DNA of 64,000 nucleotides, taken from contig CALZAE010000001.1 in NCBI GenBank assembly GCA_945612235.1, positions 1-64,000 on the forward strand, read 5' to 3'. The notes beneath the pieces are model-generated. The model ran no database searches and had not been told where the DNA came from. It saw only the letters and a list, made by a program, of their open reading frames with translations. This document shows positions 29,944 through 39,220 of this stretch, in pieces; positions within the stretch are counted from its first letter, which is position 1, and each line of letters begins with the position of its first letter. The DNA comes from an uncultured Gammaproteobacteria bacterium. GTDB taxonomy: Bacteria; Pseudomonadota; Gammaproteobacteria; Pseudomonadales; Pseudomonadaceae. A program made the position numbers and the translations under genes.

Positions 29944-30845
29944 GGCTTCTCTCCTGCTTCAGCTTTATTGCGTGCTGCCATCGCCTTACCATCGAAACCA
30001 GCCAGCTTATCGCCCGACACTTGTTCGTTATGGACGTGGGCAAAATGGTGCCAAGCAAAAGCTGCTTCCATTCCGGTGCGCTTACCTTGCAAGTCTTCAA
30101 TGTGATTGATCGCTTGTTTGGTTAAGGCCAAGCCCATACGCGGCTGAGTGGCAATACGCTGCGCCATTTTCAAGGCTTCGTTATGCAGCTCATCGCGGGC
30201 CACCACACGGTTGACCATGCCCAACTCATAGGCACGCGTTGCTGGCATACGATCGCCGAGCATCAAGAACTCTTTAGCAATGCGCGGGTGCATTTCAAAG
30301 GCATGAGCAAAATACTCAACCCCTGGAATACCCATACGTACCACTGGATCTTGGAAGAAGGCATCATCACTGGCCACAATAAAGTCGCACACCCAAGCCA
30401 ACATCAAACCACCGGCAATACAACCGCCTTGCACCACAGCAATAGTGGGCTTAGGCATGTCACGCCAGCGGCGGCACATATTGAGATACACTTCTTGCTC
30501 ACGGACATAGAGAAACTCGCCGCCGGGCTTATTGGTGTGATCCCACCATAAACTTTTACGTTCAAATTCCTTGTTGACGTCACGTCCTGGCGTGCCAATA
30601 TCGTGACCTGCAGAGAAATGCTTACCGGTCGAGGTCAACATAATAACTTTGACGTCATCGTCATTGATCGCACGCGCAAAGCAATCATCAAGCGCATAGG
30701 TCATCTGCGAGTTCTGTACGTTGTTGTACTGCGGACGACTCATGGTGAGGATGGCAATGCCATCCTCAACCCGATACTGCACCGGCTCGTCGGTTTCGTA
30801 GACAGATTCATCAACACGGGGTGTTAATTTATCTAATTCACTCAT
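29940..30845 (-). CDS. Enoyl-CoA hydratase/isomerase
   Basis: 301 aa crotonase; FSAGHDIGTPG, GGCIAGGLMLAWVCDFIVAS. Confidence 0.87.
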   Translation of the reverse strand: MSELDKLTPRVDESVYETDEPVQYRVEDGIAILTMSRPQYNNVQNSQMTYALDDCFARAINDDDVKVIMLTSTGKHFSAGHDIGTPGRDVNKEFERKSLWWDHTNKPGGEFLYVREQEVYLNMCRRWRDMPKPTIAVVQGGCIAGGLMLAWVCDFIVASDDAFFQDPVVRMGIPGVEYFAHAFEMHPRIAKEFLMLGDRMPATRAYELGMVNRVVARDELHNEALKMAQRIATQPRMGLALTKQAINHIEDLQGKRTGMEAAFAWHHFAHVHNEQVSGDKLAGFDGKAMAARNKAEAGEKP

Positions 30846-31654
30846 ACTTCGACCTGCTCTGGTGTGCGGATGCCTGCTGGGTTGCCCTTTAACTGCTTAG
30901 CGCGCAAGTTGTGCGGATCTAACTTAGCAATCACGGCCAGTTGCTCAGCAGTCGGCGCCACAGTTTCTTTGAGGTCATCGGCTTTTAACAGTGGGAAACC
31001 GGTGTTTTTCTGCACATATTCAAAGCTGACGCCTGGGTGCAATGACAGCACACGGGCCGCATTGTTAGGGCCTTTAAAGTCCATAATGCATAAGTCAGTA
31101 ATCGTCAGACCAATACCCATGGTGTCGCGACGCATGTGCTCGCTCCAACGCTCTTCTTTAAAGCCAACGCTGGACACCATATCCACTTCATCTTCCACAA
31201 ACACACGCTTGCTGTGGCTGGGTACGAAGAAGGAGTTCATGTGGTTGATACTATTACCTGGTAAACCGCGCACACCCAGCATCGCTACTTTAGGCTTGTT
31301 GTAATCATCACCGATGATCGACAAGTTAGTCTGCGCCCAACGGTCAATCTGAATCGGACCGACCATGGCATGGCGCTGACCACGGAATACGTTGTCAAAA
31401 ATACGCTCAAATGGCATATAGCCTGAGTACTTTGGCTCGTAGTCGCCACGTGGACCCACTGGAATCGGCTCTTCAACTAAGAAGGCTTCACTGTCGGTCA
31501 TCAACAACTCTGGCGAGTGGGTCATTTTTGCCAGGCTGGCAGCCAAGCGCGGGATAATACCAAGACCCGAAGCTAAGACTTCACCGTTATCACGGAAGGC
31601 TTCTGCAGCCGCCACAATCATAAGTTCTGCAAGACTGAAATTTTGCGTAGACAT
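30842..31654 (-). CDS. ipdB: IpdB-like CoA-transferase/ring hydrolase beta subunit
   Basis: 270 aa; ELMIVAAAEAFRDNGEVLASGLGIIPRLAASLAK; paired with ipdA. Confidence 0.88.
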   Translation of the reverse strand: MSTQNFSLAELMIVAAAEAFRDNGEVLASGLGIIPRLAASLAKMTHSPELLMTDSEAFLVEEPIPVGPRGDYEPKYSGYMPFERIFDNVFRGQRHAMVGPIQIDRWAQTNLSIIGDDYNKPKVAMLGVRGLPGNSINHMNSFFVPSHSKRVFVEDEVDMVSSVGFKEERWSEHMRRDTMGIGLTITDLCIMDFKGPNNAARVLSLHPGVSFEYVQKNTGFPLLKADDLKETVAPTAEQLAVIAKLDPHNLRAKQLKGNPAGIRTPEQVEV

Positions 31655-31665
31655 ATCATTACTCC

Positions 31666-32541
31666 TTAAAATGATGGCACTGGAAGGGCTGCAAGGTGTT
31701 CCTTGCCGCCGTTGGCTTCGCGATACTGCTCTTCGCCGCCTTTAACATACTTATCAAAGTACGCATCCCAGCCGTTATCATCTTTAGCGCTGTCGCTGTA
31801 CTCTTGCAGATGCTTCATGTCCCAGCCGTAATCCGGGCTGCACATGGTTGGGTGCGCACCCAAAGGTGCTTCGATGACACCCGTAACCAAGGAGCGCTCA
31901 AAGGTATTGAAACGCGCTTGCTCTTTAGTTAAAGCAAATTTCTCTTCGACAACTTCAGCCGAAACAAAAGCTTGTTTGGCTGCGCGTACCACGTGGTGAT
32001 CAAAGTACGCATCGTTACCCGTCACTAAGGTGTTACCTAAACGGTCAGCACGGTTCACATGCACAAAGGCCACATCTAAGTACAGCGCTGGCATTGCCAA
32101 CACTTCTTCACCATCAGCATAGGGTGAACGGATGGTTTTCAGCTCTGGATTGTAGGTTAAAACGTCTGTCGCTAAACCAGCACGCGCGGGTAAAAACGGC
32201 ATACGCATACCGGCAGCTTTAAGACCTAACTGGAACAGACCTTCGTCCAGCTCCATCACGTCCAACTTGCCCGCTTGACGCAATTTGCGGAAATACGGCT
32301 CAAGTGGAATCGCATCCAGTGTGGCAAAACCAAAAATCAGTTTTTTAACTTTACCCGCAGCACATAACATCCCAACTTCAGGACCACCATAAGCCACAAC
32401 AGTTAAGTCTTTAACGTCACTGCGCAAAATCTCGCGCACGATCGCCATTGGCTTACGACGTGGACCCCAGCCACCAAACCCGATTGTCATACCATCTCTG
32501 AGCTGAGCAACCGCTTGTGCAGATGTCATTTGCTTATTCAT
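31666..32541 (-). CDS. ipdA: IpdA-like CoA-transferase/ring hydrolase alpha subunit
   Basis: 291 aa; MTIGFGGWGPRRKPMAIVREILRSDVKDLTVVAYGGPEVGMLCAAGKVKKLIFGF. Confidence 0.88.
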   Translation of the reverse strand: MNKQMTSAQAVAQLRDGMTIGFGGWGPRRKPMAIVREILRSDVKDLTVVAYGGPEVGMLCAAGKVKKLIFGFATLDAIPLEPYFRKLRQAGKLDVMELDEGLFQLGLKAAGMRMPFLPARAGLATDVLTYNPELKTIRSPYADGEEVLAMPALYLDVAFVHVNRADRLGNTLVTGNDAYFDHHVVRAAKQAFVSAEVVEEKFALTKEQARFNTFERSLVTGVIEAPLGAHPTMCSPDYGWDMKHLQEYSDSAKDDNGWDAYFDKYVKGGEEQYREANGGKEHLAALPVPSF

Positions 32542-33440
32542 TGTGTTTCTCCTTGCTGGCCTACACTGAAGTCGTGACCCCAGACGCTAACGCGATTAAA
32601 TTCGAAAACAGAGTGTTTTTCCCAGTCAACTAGGAGACCGCCCCAACCAAACTCCAGATCAAATCCGGATGGCGTTTTCATATAAAAAGAAGTCATTTTG
32701 TCGTTCAGATGCTGACCTAAAGTGGCCGACAACGGCACACCGTGGGCTTCACGGCGGTCATGCGCACGACCTACTTCGGTCATGCTGTCCACTTCAACCA
32801 TCATGTGCACGCATTTGCTGGGCACATCGTATTCGGCAATCGCCAAACTGTGATGGCGCGCATTGCCGCAATGCATAAAGTGGATGCGTGTTACATCAGC
32901 ATCAGGAGCTGGACGGAAATTAAAGATATCGGATTTACGAAAACCCAACACATCACGATAAAACGCAGCACATTCATCAAAGTTAGGCGCCGGCAGCACG
33001 GTGTGACCTAAACCCATGCCATCGGTCACAAAGCGCGGTACGCCTTGCGGAGAGACAAATGGCTGACAACCTGAGATATGACCCCAGCTCAACTCGTGAC
33101 GGTTACCGGCTGGATCAGCCAGGCAGGCAATGGCTTGCACACCACGCGACACACACAGCGCGCGATCACCTAACTCGTAGCTGACGCCCTGCTCTTCTAT
33201 ATGCTTGAGCATGGCGGTAAAGTCTTCCTCACTGCCCAGCTCCCAACCGGAAGCCAGGTACACATCAGTGGCACCCTCTTGTACTAAAATACGAAAAGGA
33301 CGCTCGTCCATTTTAACGCGCAGCGATCCGTCGGCTTCGGTCGTCGTCATCATGCCCAACACTTCTTCAGCGTAGTGGCGCCAAGACTCAAGACTCTGAA
33401 CTTGGGTGACGATATAACTCAATGATTGAACAGTGCTCAT
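32538..33440 (-). CDS. hsaC: HsaC/TesB-like extradiol dioxygenase
   Basis: VOC-fold extradiol dioxygenase; GLGHTVLPAPNFDECAAFYRDVLGF and SFYMKTPSGFDLEFGWGG; start trimmed to MSTVQSLSYI at 33440. Confidence 0.88.
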   Translation of the reverse strand: MSTVQSLSYIVTQVQSLESWRHYAEEVLGMMTTTEADGSLRVKMDERPFRILVQEGATDVYLASGWELGSEEDFTAMLKHIEEQGVSYELGDRALCVSRGVQAIACLADPAGNRHELSWGHISGCQPFVSPQGVPRFVTDGMGLGHTVLPAPNFDECAAFYRDVLGFRKSDIFNFRPAPDADVTRIHFMHCGNARHHSLAIAEYDVPSKCVHMMVEVDSMTEVGRAHDRREAHGVPLSATLGQHLNDKMTSFYMKTPSGFDLEFGWGGLLVDWEKHSVFEFNRVSVWGHDFSVGQQGETQ

Positions 33441-33510
33441 TATAATTATTCTCCTGATACACCTAATTTTAGGACTGTTTCGATTATTGCGTGAACGCCC
33501 CAATTGCTCA

Positions 33511-33526
33511 TCGTCCATTGAGACTA
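33511..33526 (-). promoter_or_regulatory. Cluster motif site (TCGTC CATTGA GACTA)
   Basis: Centred ~78 bp upstream of hsaC start. Confidence 0.75.
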
Positions 33527-33561
33527 ATGTTTTTTTGACGAGCAACCACGCGGGTTTAAGG

Positions 33562-33600
33562 CAAAAAAAAGCCGTCTGGCTTACGCGTAGACGGCTTAAA
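33562..33600 (-). terminator. Rho-independent terminator
   Basis: AAAAAAAAGCCGTCT ... AGACGGCTTAAA inverted repeat after the DUF35-MaoC gene. Confidence 0.8.
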
Positions 33601-33641
33601 AAGGGAGTTGCATTCCAGGTGAAACCTAAGCTTTGAAACTC

Positions 33642-34583
33642 TTACATATAGAGGATAATCAAGTCATTAATCACGGCTGGACGCTCTTGCCCAACCACGT
33701 GAATATTCATCTCAAGTACCATCTGAGTACCGCTACGTACTTTCTCAATGGACTTCACACGCGCACGCGAATGAATCAAAGAGCCAGCGGGCACCGGTGA
33801 TGGAAAACGCAAACGCTGAGAGCCGTAGTTGACCATATTGGTAAAACCTGTGATCTCAAAACCTAAATCCAACTGCAGCTTAGAGGTCAGCACTTGCACC
33901 AAAGCACCATGGGCAATCGTGCCGCCAAAGGGACCTTCTTTACGCGCACGCTCAGGGTCAGTGTGAATCCAGTAATTGTCACCTGATAATTCAGCAAACT
34001 GATTGATCATCGCCTGATCCACCAACAGCTGATTACTCCAAGGGCTGAACTCCTCTGAAACCAAGGCTTGCAAGCCTGCCTCATCGGTCAACGCCACTTG
34101 ACGCGCAGGTGCTGCATCGGTATCCACTGCAGGCGCTTCAGGCTGCTGCGGCACTTCATCTAATTCAACTAAGTCGACATTTGCTCCAGTAAAGCGCAAC
34201 AACACTGTGCCGTCTTCGCTGACGCGGGCACGCACAGGTTTAACGCGCATACCGATTTCAATATCGCTTTCTTGCAAACCCACCAAAGTGGTGTTCACAC
34301 GCACACCTTCATCGAGCTCTACCACAGCCAACAATTGCGGCTCGGGACCGGCAAACTCAGGCAAAGTTGGTATTCTGGCCACAGTATAGGTGTACAACGT
34401 ACCCGCACCTGTCACCTCACGAAACTCAACTTGATCGGACAAACAATGCGAGCAGTGACGACGTGGATAAAAGGTCCACTTGGCACATGCACTGCAATGC
34501 TGCAGCAAAATTTTGCCTGCTTTCAAGCCATCCCAAAAAGGAGCAGAGATAGCTGTCTGTATCGGCATAGGTTTATTTGACAT
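33642..34583 (-). CDS. DUF35 OB-fold - MaoC dehydratase fusion
   Basis: 313 aa; N-terminal zinc ribbon LLQHCSACAKWTFYPRRHCSHCLSDQV, C-terminal FAELSGDNYWIHTDPERARKEGPFGGTIAHGALV. Confidence 0.87.
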   Translation of the reverse strand: MSNKPMPIQTAISAPFWDGLKAGKILLQHCSACAKWTFYPRRHCSHCLSDQVEFREVTGAGTLYTYTVARIPTLPEFAGPEPQLLAVVELDEGVRVNTTLVGLQESDIEIGMRVKPVRARVSEDGTVLLRFTGANVDLVELDEVPQQPEAPAVDTDAAPARQVALTDEAGLQALVSEEFSPWSNQLLVDQAMINQFAELSGDNYWIHTDPERARKEGPFGGTIAHGALVQVLTSKLQLDLGFEITGFTNMVNYGSQRLRFPSPVPAGSLIHSRARVKSIEKVRSGTQMVLEMNIHVVGQERPAVINDLIILYM

Positions 34584-34585
34584 GT

Positions 34586-35806
34586 TTATGCTCCCTCAAG
34601 AATCAGTGCACCCTGCTCACTCATGACGCCGCCAGTACCGGAGACGAACACTCGATCACAGTTTTTCAATTGACGCTCACCGGCCTTACCACGAATCTGA
34701 TCAAAAGCCTCAATCACCTGCGAGAAGCCACCGGCCGATCCCGCCTGACCAAAGCTGAGCTGACCACCATGGGTATTGACAGGGAAGTTACCTTTCCAAG
34801 TCAGATCATTCTCAAGAATAAAGCGCATACCTTCGCCCTTCGGACAAAAGCCTGCATCTTCTAAACTGAGCAACACGGTAATGGTGTAGCAGTCATAAAT
34901 CTGCGCGGCATTCATATCCGACGGCTTCAAGCCCGACATTTCAAAGGCGCGACGCGCTGCTGGACCGACGGGTGTTTCTGTCATGTCTGGCGAATAGGTG
35001 GGTGACTTATAGCCTAAACGCTCACCGAAACCTGTGATATGTGCACCACGGTTACGTGCACGTGCGGCGACTTCTTTGGAAGCTACAATCACTGCAGCAC
35101 CACCGGCGACGGGCATGACAATTTCCAACACGCGCAATGGATCAGCGACCATGCGGCTATTGAGCACATCTTCAATGCTCAAAGGTTTGCCATGGAAAAT
35201 CGCATTGGGATTGGCTAACGCATTGGTGCGCTGATCCACGGCAATCTTCGCCATAGCGCGCTCATCGTAGCCATATTGCGCAGCATAACGCTTAGCAATC
35301 ATGGCATAACCGGTATTCTGACCTAAGTGGCCATAGGGTAAATCAAACTCAGCTTCTGGCGCACCAAATGCGGTACTGTGACCACCAAAACGCATGGCAC
35401 GTGCCATGGCTGCAGGGTCTTCATCACGCCCAAAAGGCGCCATACGCATCGGCAACACACAGAGCACCGCTTGACACAAACCCATCTCAATTGCCGCAGC
35501 GGCACGCCACACCATACCCACAGGGGTGGTGCCGCCCAAATCCACAACTTCAGCAAAGTTGACAGCAATACCGAGATACTCAGCCGCCATCGCCGGAACA
35601 AAGACCGAGGCCTCATGAAAATGTGGACCGTTAATCACCAAGCCATCCAAATCACTGGCTTGCAGACCCGCATCATCCAAGGCTTGTCGAGCTAGATCCG
35701 CCACCTGTTCCAAGTGAAACATTTGCGGGGCTTCAGAGTATTTTTGTGGTTTGTACTGCGCAGCACCAACAATTGCTGCTTCTCCTTTCCATCCCATGTA
35801 GAGCAC
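34586..35806 (-). CDS. Thiolase-like lipid-transfer protein (Ltp/SCP-x family)
   Basis: 406 aa; EAAIVGAAQYKPQKYSEAPQMFHLEQVADLARQALDDAGL, NFPVNTHGGQLSFGQAGSAGG; alternative start MGWKG at 35797. Confidence 0.85.
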   Translation of the reverse strand: MLYMGWKGEAAIVGAAQYKPQKYSEAPQMFHLEQVADLARQALDDAGLQASDLDGLVINGPHFHEASVFVPAMAAEYLGIAVNFAEVVDLGGTTPVGMVWRAAAAIEMGLCQAVLCVLPMRMAPFGRDEDPAAMARAMRFGGHSTAFGAPEAEFDLPYGHLGQNTGYAMIAKRYAAQYGYDERAMAKIAVDQRTNALANPNAIFHGKPLSIEDVLNSRMVADPLRVLEIVMPVAGGAAVIVASKEVAARARNRGAHITGFGERLGYKSPTYSPDMTETPVGPAARRAFEMSGLKPSDMNAAQIYDCYTITVLLSLEDAGFCPKGEGMRFILENDLTWKGNFPVNTHGGQLSFGQAGSAGGFSQVIEAFDQIRGKAGERQLKNCDRVFVSGTGGVMSEQGALILEGA

Positions 35807-35871
35807 CTTTTTTATAGATATTATCTGCTATCTTTCTGCATCTTTTTTACAAGACTGCAGACCATCACTCA

Positions 35872-35887
35872 TCGTCCAAAAGGCCTA
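35872..35887 (-). promoter_or_regulatory. Cluster motif site (TCGTC CAAAAG GCCTA)
   Basis: Centred ~74 bp upstream of the Ltp-like gene start. Confidence 0.65.
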
Positions 35888-36005
35888 GAGTCAAACACTT
35901 ATTTAACACAAAATCATTCTCACTGGACAACCTACACTGCAACAGCAGCTTACTTGATTCCATACAGCCCAGTTCTGCAACTTGAGTGATCTAAACCCGG
36001 CAAAC

Positions 36006-36035
36006 AAAAAAGCCCACGCATTGGCGTGGGCTTTA
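36006..36035 (-). terminator. Rho-independent terminator
   Basis: AAAAAGCCCACGC ATT GGCGTGGGCTTT after the DUF1329 gene. Confidence 0.85.
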
Positions 36036-36064
36036 GGTACCGCAAGGTTAACAACTATGACAAA

Positions 36065-37456
36065 TTAGCGACCCTGAGCACGTAGACGATCAGGTGTGTA
36101 GTCACTTTTCTTTTGATCGCCCTTGTTAATAATCGAGCTGATACGACGCTCGTTCGTCAAGTTATAACCCACATAGTCACCCGTGTTGAGATCATGATAG
36201 AACGAAGCACCTGATCTCCACGCACTCATATCTGGGTGGTAGATGGTGTTAAGGAAAGCAAACTTCCACAAGTTACCACGGGTATCGTAGTTATCCGCCA
36301 TCACTGCATGCCAAGTATCTTCATCAAGGTAAAGACGACGCTTACCATAGAGGTGACGACTGGTCTCTTTCAACGTAGCTTCCAAGATCCACACGCGACG
36401 CAATTCATAGCGAATATACTTAGGATCAGCATGGTTAGGTGTTAATAAGTCTTTGTACTTCAGATCAGCCACTTCGGTTTTGTAGCCGTTAGCAGGAATA
36501 AAGACTTCTTTTTTACCTTTCAACTCCCAATTATAACGATCTGGCGCACCGTTAAATAAACGGTCTTCATCAATGGTCATGGTACCGTTACTACCACCCA
36601 GCGACTGATCATAACCGTAACCTGGCGCCAAACGCACACGACGTGTCCCCGCGTTGTAGGACCATGCAGTACGTGACGAAGTTAGATAGTTATAGGGCTC
36701 GTGAGCCATAGAAGTATTACCGCTGTCGCGTGTTGGCAACACAACTTCAGTACGGCACATGGCTGAAATACCGTCTTTTGAATGCGGCGTTACGTTGGGG
36801 TCATTGGATAAGGCTAGGCACTTACCATAGGAACGGCCATAACCGTAAGAACCACCAGCACCGACAGTCACGATGTCACGCGTACTTTCTTCAGTCCAAT
36901 CACGGTAAGGCAATTGGTGATTCCATAACGCTTCCATCGCAGTTTTTGGAATTGGGAAAGGGTTGTGACTAATACCGTCAATACCATAACCATCATCTAC
37001 AACTTTGGCTGTCAGTGCGTTTTCTTTAGCGCGCTCACAGACAAACTCTGGGTAACGGAAATCACGGTGAGTCGGGTAGACTTCCATGCGATAGGTATCG
37101 GGGTACTTTTCAAACATCGCCTTCTGCCCTTCAGACAGTTTATCAGCGTGTTCTTTATAGTTTGCAGCGGTCAAAACCAAGCGTGGCTTTTCATCTGCAT
37201 ACGGATCGATGGGGTGATCACCACTGTGCGGCTTAATATTCCAGCCCGGTACTTTACCTAGGTACTTACCGGTGTACTCAGGAATCGTACCTGCTGCGTT
37301 ACCTGCCTGCTCAGCACCAACACAGGTTAATTCATTACCCAGCTTTGCGGCTTCTTCAGCACTGACCGCTGCAAAAGCTGCAGAAGGCAAAGCTAAAACA
37401 GAGGCGATTGCAAGAGCCATACTAGCGCGACGATATATCATTATTATTATCTCCAA
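36065..37456 (-). CDS. DUF1329 family exported protein (copy 1)
   Basis: 463 aa with signal peptide; VSAEEAAKLGNELTCVGAEQAGNAAGTIPEYTGKYLG, paralogous to 51620..52999. Confidence 0.87.
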   Translation of the reverse strand: MEIIIMIYRRASMALAIASVLALPSAAFAAVSAEEAAKLGNELTCVGAEQAGNAAGTIPEYTGKYLGKVPGWNIKPHSGDHPIDPYADEKPRLVLTAANYKEHADKLSEGQKAMFEKYPDTYRMEVYPTHRDFRYPEFVCERAKENALTAKVVDDGYGIDGISHNPFPIPKTAMEALWNHQLPYRDWTEESTRDIVTVGAGGSYGYGRSYGKCLALSNDPNVTPHSKDGISAMCRTEVVLPTRDSGNTSMAHEPYNYLTSSRTAWSYNAGTRRVRLAPGYGYDQSLGGSNGTMTIDEDRLFNGAPDRYNWELKGKKEVFIPANGYKTEVADLKYKDLLTPNHADPKYIRYELRRVWILEATLKETSRHLYGKRRLYLDEDTWHAVMADNYDTRGNLWKFAFLNTIYHPDMSAWRSGASFYHDLNTGDYVGYNLTNERRISSIINKGDQKKSDYTPDRLRAQGR

Positions 37457-37469
37457 CTCTTATTTTTTT

Positions 37470-37506
37470 TAAGCCCAGTGTTTTATTCATTTAATACACT
37501 GGGCCC
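37470..37506 (-). terminator. Intercistronic terminator/attenuator
   Basis: Minus strand GCCCAGTGT..ACACTGGGC followed by TTAAAAAAAATAAG; lies between DUF1302 and DUF1329 genes. Confidence 0.65.
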
Positions 37507-37525
37507 TGCTCGCATATATCAGGTA

Positions 37526-39199
37526 TTAGAACGAGTACTTGGCTGAGAAGCTCAACTGATCACGGTCAGTTAACTGACGGTTTCTTCTCTCGCTGGCCTC
37601 ACCCATATAAGCCACATAGGTACCATTGAGCTCCAAGTTACCTAAACGCTTGAAGGTTGTACCCACTGACAAGCGGCGGTCACCTTGTCCACCACCGATA
37701 GCACCTTGCAAAGGTGTTTTACCGTCAATTACATGCGAGAAGCTCACTGGAACCGATAAATCCCAACCAGAGAAAATGCCTGGATAGCTCAAAGCAACTT
37801 GCGCTGTATAAGCGGTAGCACTCTTCGTTTGGTAAGCACCTTTTTCGTCATACTCATATTTACTATACGACTTGCCACCTTCATGGATCGCGTCCACACC
37901 CGTAGCGCGCACATGCACAATTTCACCCAACAACGTAGTACCACGTGCCCAAGGCATATCGCCCAGGGTATGAACAAAGCTGACTTGAGCCTGATACCCT
38001 TTACCACGAGTAGCCTCAGCACTATATTTCCCATCAGCGCCTGGGGCTTTTAACACTGAAACTGGCGCACCATCACGATAAGAGACTTCACCGGACACCT
38101 GCGTATCGCCAATACGTGTTGAGACGCTGGCACCAGTTAACTTGATGTTGTCGAAATAATTAATTTTATAACTGCCGGGCACCGTTGTAGTTAAATCACC
38201 GGGAACTAATTGATAAAAATCAGCTAACTCAACCCCAGAAGGGTTCTTATCGTGATAGTTGATATGAAAGACCGAAAACTCCCAGTCAAAGTTCGGTCGA
38301 ACCGTGGCGCGCACACCGTACTGCCCGCTACTTTTCGGCTTCTTCTTTCCTGCGTATGCACCGATACCACCGAGCGCCACGAAGTCTGGTCGAGGACCAA
38401 TCATATTTACTGTAGAGAGATAACTGCCCACTGGGCTTAGCTCATTGGGTAACCACTCATACTGATAATAAGCAGACAAGCCAAACAGCGGATTGATGTT
38501 CCAGTCCACCGACACTTGCCCGGTAGGTAACAAGATTTCCTTGGTTTCAGTACCTGGCGTACTGGATTTAACCACGTCAACAGGCCCTTGCGCACCGTTT
38601 ACGCCTGGGTAGAACAAGCCCTCCCCCCACGACACCACATGACGACCACCTTTAAGCGCTAAGTACTGATCAGACGGCAGTTGAATATCAGTAAATACAT
38701 AGGCATCTAGGAAACGAGTACGGCCACCGCTGTAATACTTAGCGCCACTGCTGAACTCATCAACCTTACCGCCGTGGTGAACCGGCTTTCTGTTATCATT
38801 TGAGCGGTGATAGACATCATCGTAGAATGTTGTACCGCGTACCACACCACCCCACTCACCCCAACTGCTATTGGTGTTGGTATAGACCAACTCACCCAAG
38901 GCACCAACACGGTGCGTGGTTAAGGAGCCACGATCAAAGTTGCGGTTACCTTCAGCGCCCAGCAATTTTTTGTCTTGTTTCTCCATCCGAACACCAAGCC
39001 CGTAACTTGTGGTCAAACTCCACTTTAAGTTCGCGCCATGATCGAATTGGATGGTTTCCCCAGCATGGGCCATCGATGCCACACCGGCTGCAACTGCAGC
39101 TACGAGAGTGGTCTTGACCAATCGATTAAGATGAAAGATAGAGCCTTTGTTCTTATTGTTACTCATGCTTACTCTCCAAATAAAAGATATGCTTGCCAC
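37526..39199 (-). CDS. DUF1302 family outer-membrane beta-barrel-like protein (copy 1)
   Basis: 557 aa; signal peptide, IQFDHGANLKWSLTTSYGLGVRMEKQDKKLLG, C-terminal LSFSAKYSF; real start probably MSNNKNKGSIFHLNR. Confidence 0.87.
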   Translation of the reverse strand: MASISFIWRVSMSNNKNKGSIFHLNRLVKTTLVAAVAAGVASMAHAGETIQFDHGANLKWSLTTSYGLGVRMEKQDKKLLGAEGNRNFDRGSLTTHRVGALGELVYTNTNSSWGEWGGVVRGTTFYDDVYHRSNDNRKPVHHGGKVDEFSSGAKYYSGGRTRFLDAYVFTDIQLPSDQYLALKGGRHVVSWGEGLFYPGVNGAQGPVDVVKSSTPGTETKEILLPTGQVSVDWNINPLFGLSAYYQYEWLPNELSPVGSYLSTVNMIGPRPDFVALGGIGAYAGKKKPKSSGQYGVRATVRPNFDWEFSVFHINYHDKNPSGVELADFYQLVPGDLTTTVPGSYKINYFDNIKLTGASVSTRIGDTQVSGEVSYRDGAPVSVLKAPGADGKYSAEATRGKGYQAQVSFVHTLGDMPWARGTTLLGEIVHVRATGVDAIHEGGKSYSKYEYDEKGAYQTKSATAYTAQVALSYPGIFSGWDLSVPVSFSHVIDGKTPLQGAIGGGQGDRRLSVGTTFKRLGNLELNGTYVAYMGEASERRNRQLTDRDQLSFSAKYSF

Positions 39200-39220
39200 A
39201 TCTTTTTAGTCTCTTACTGT

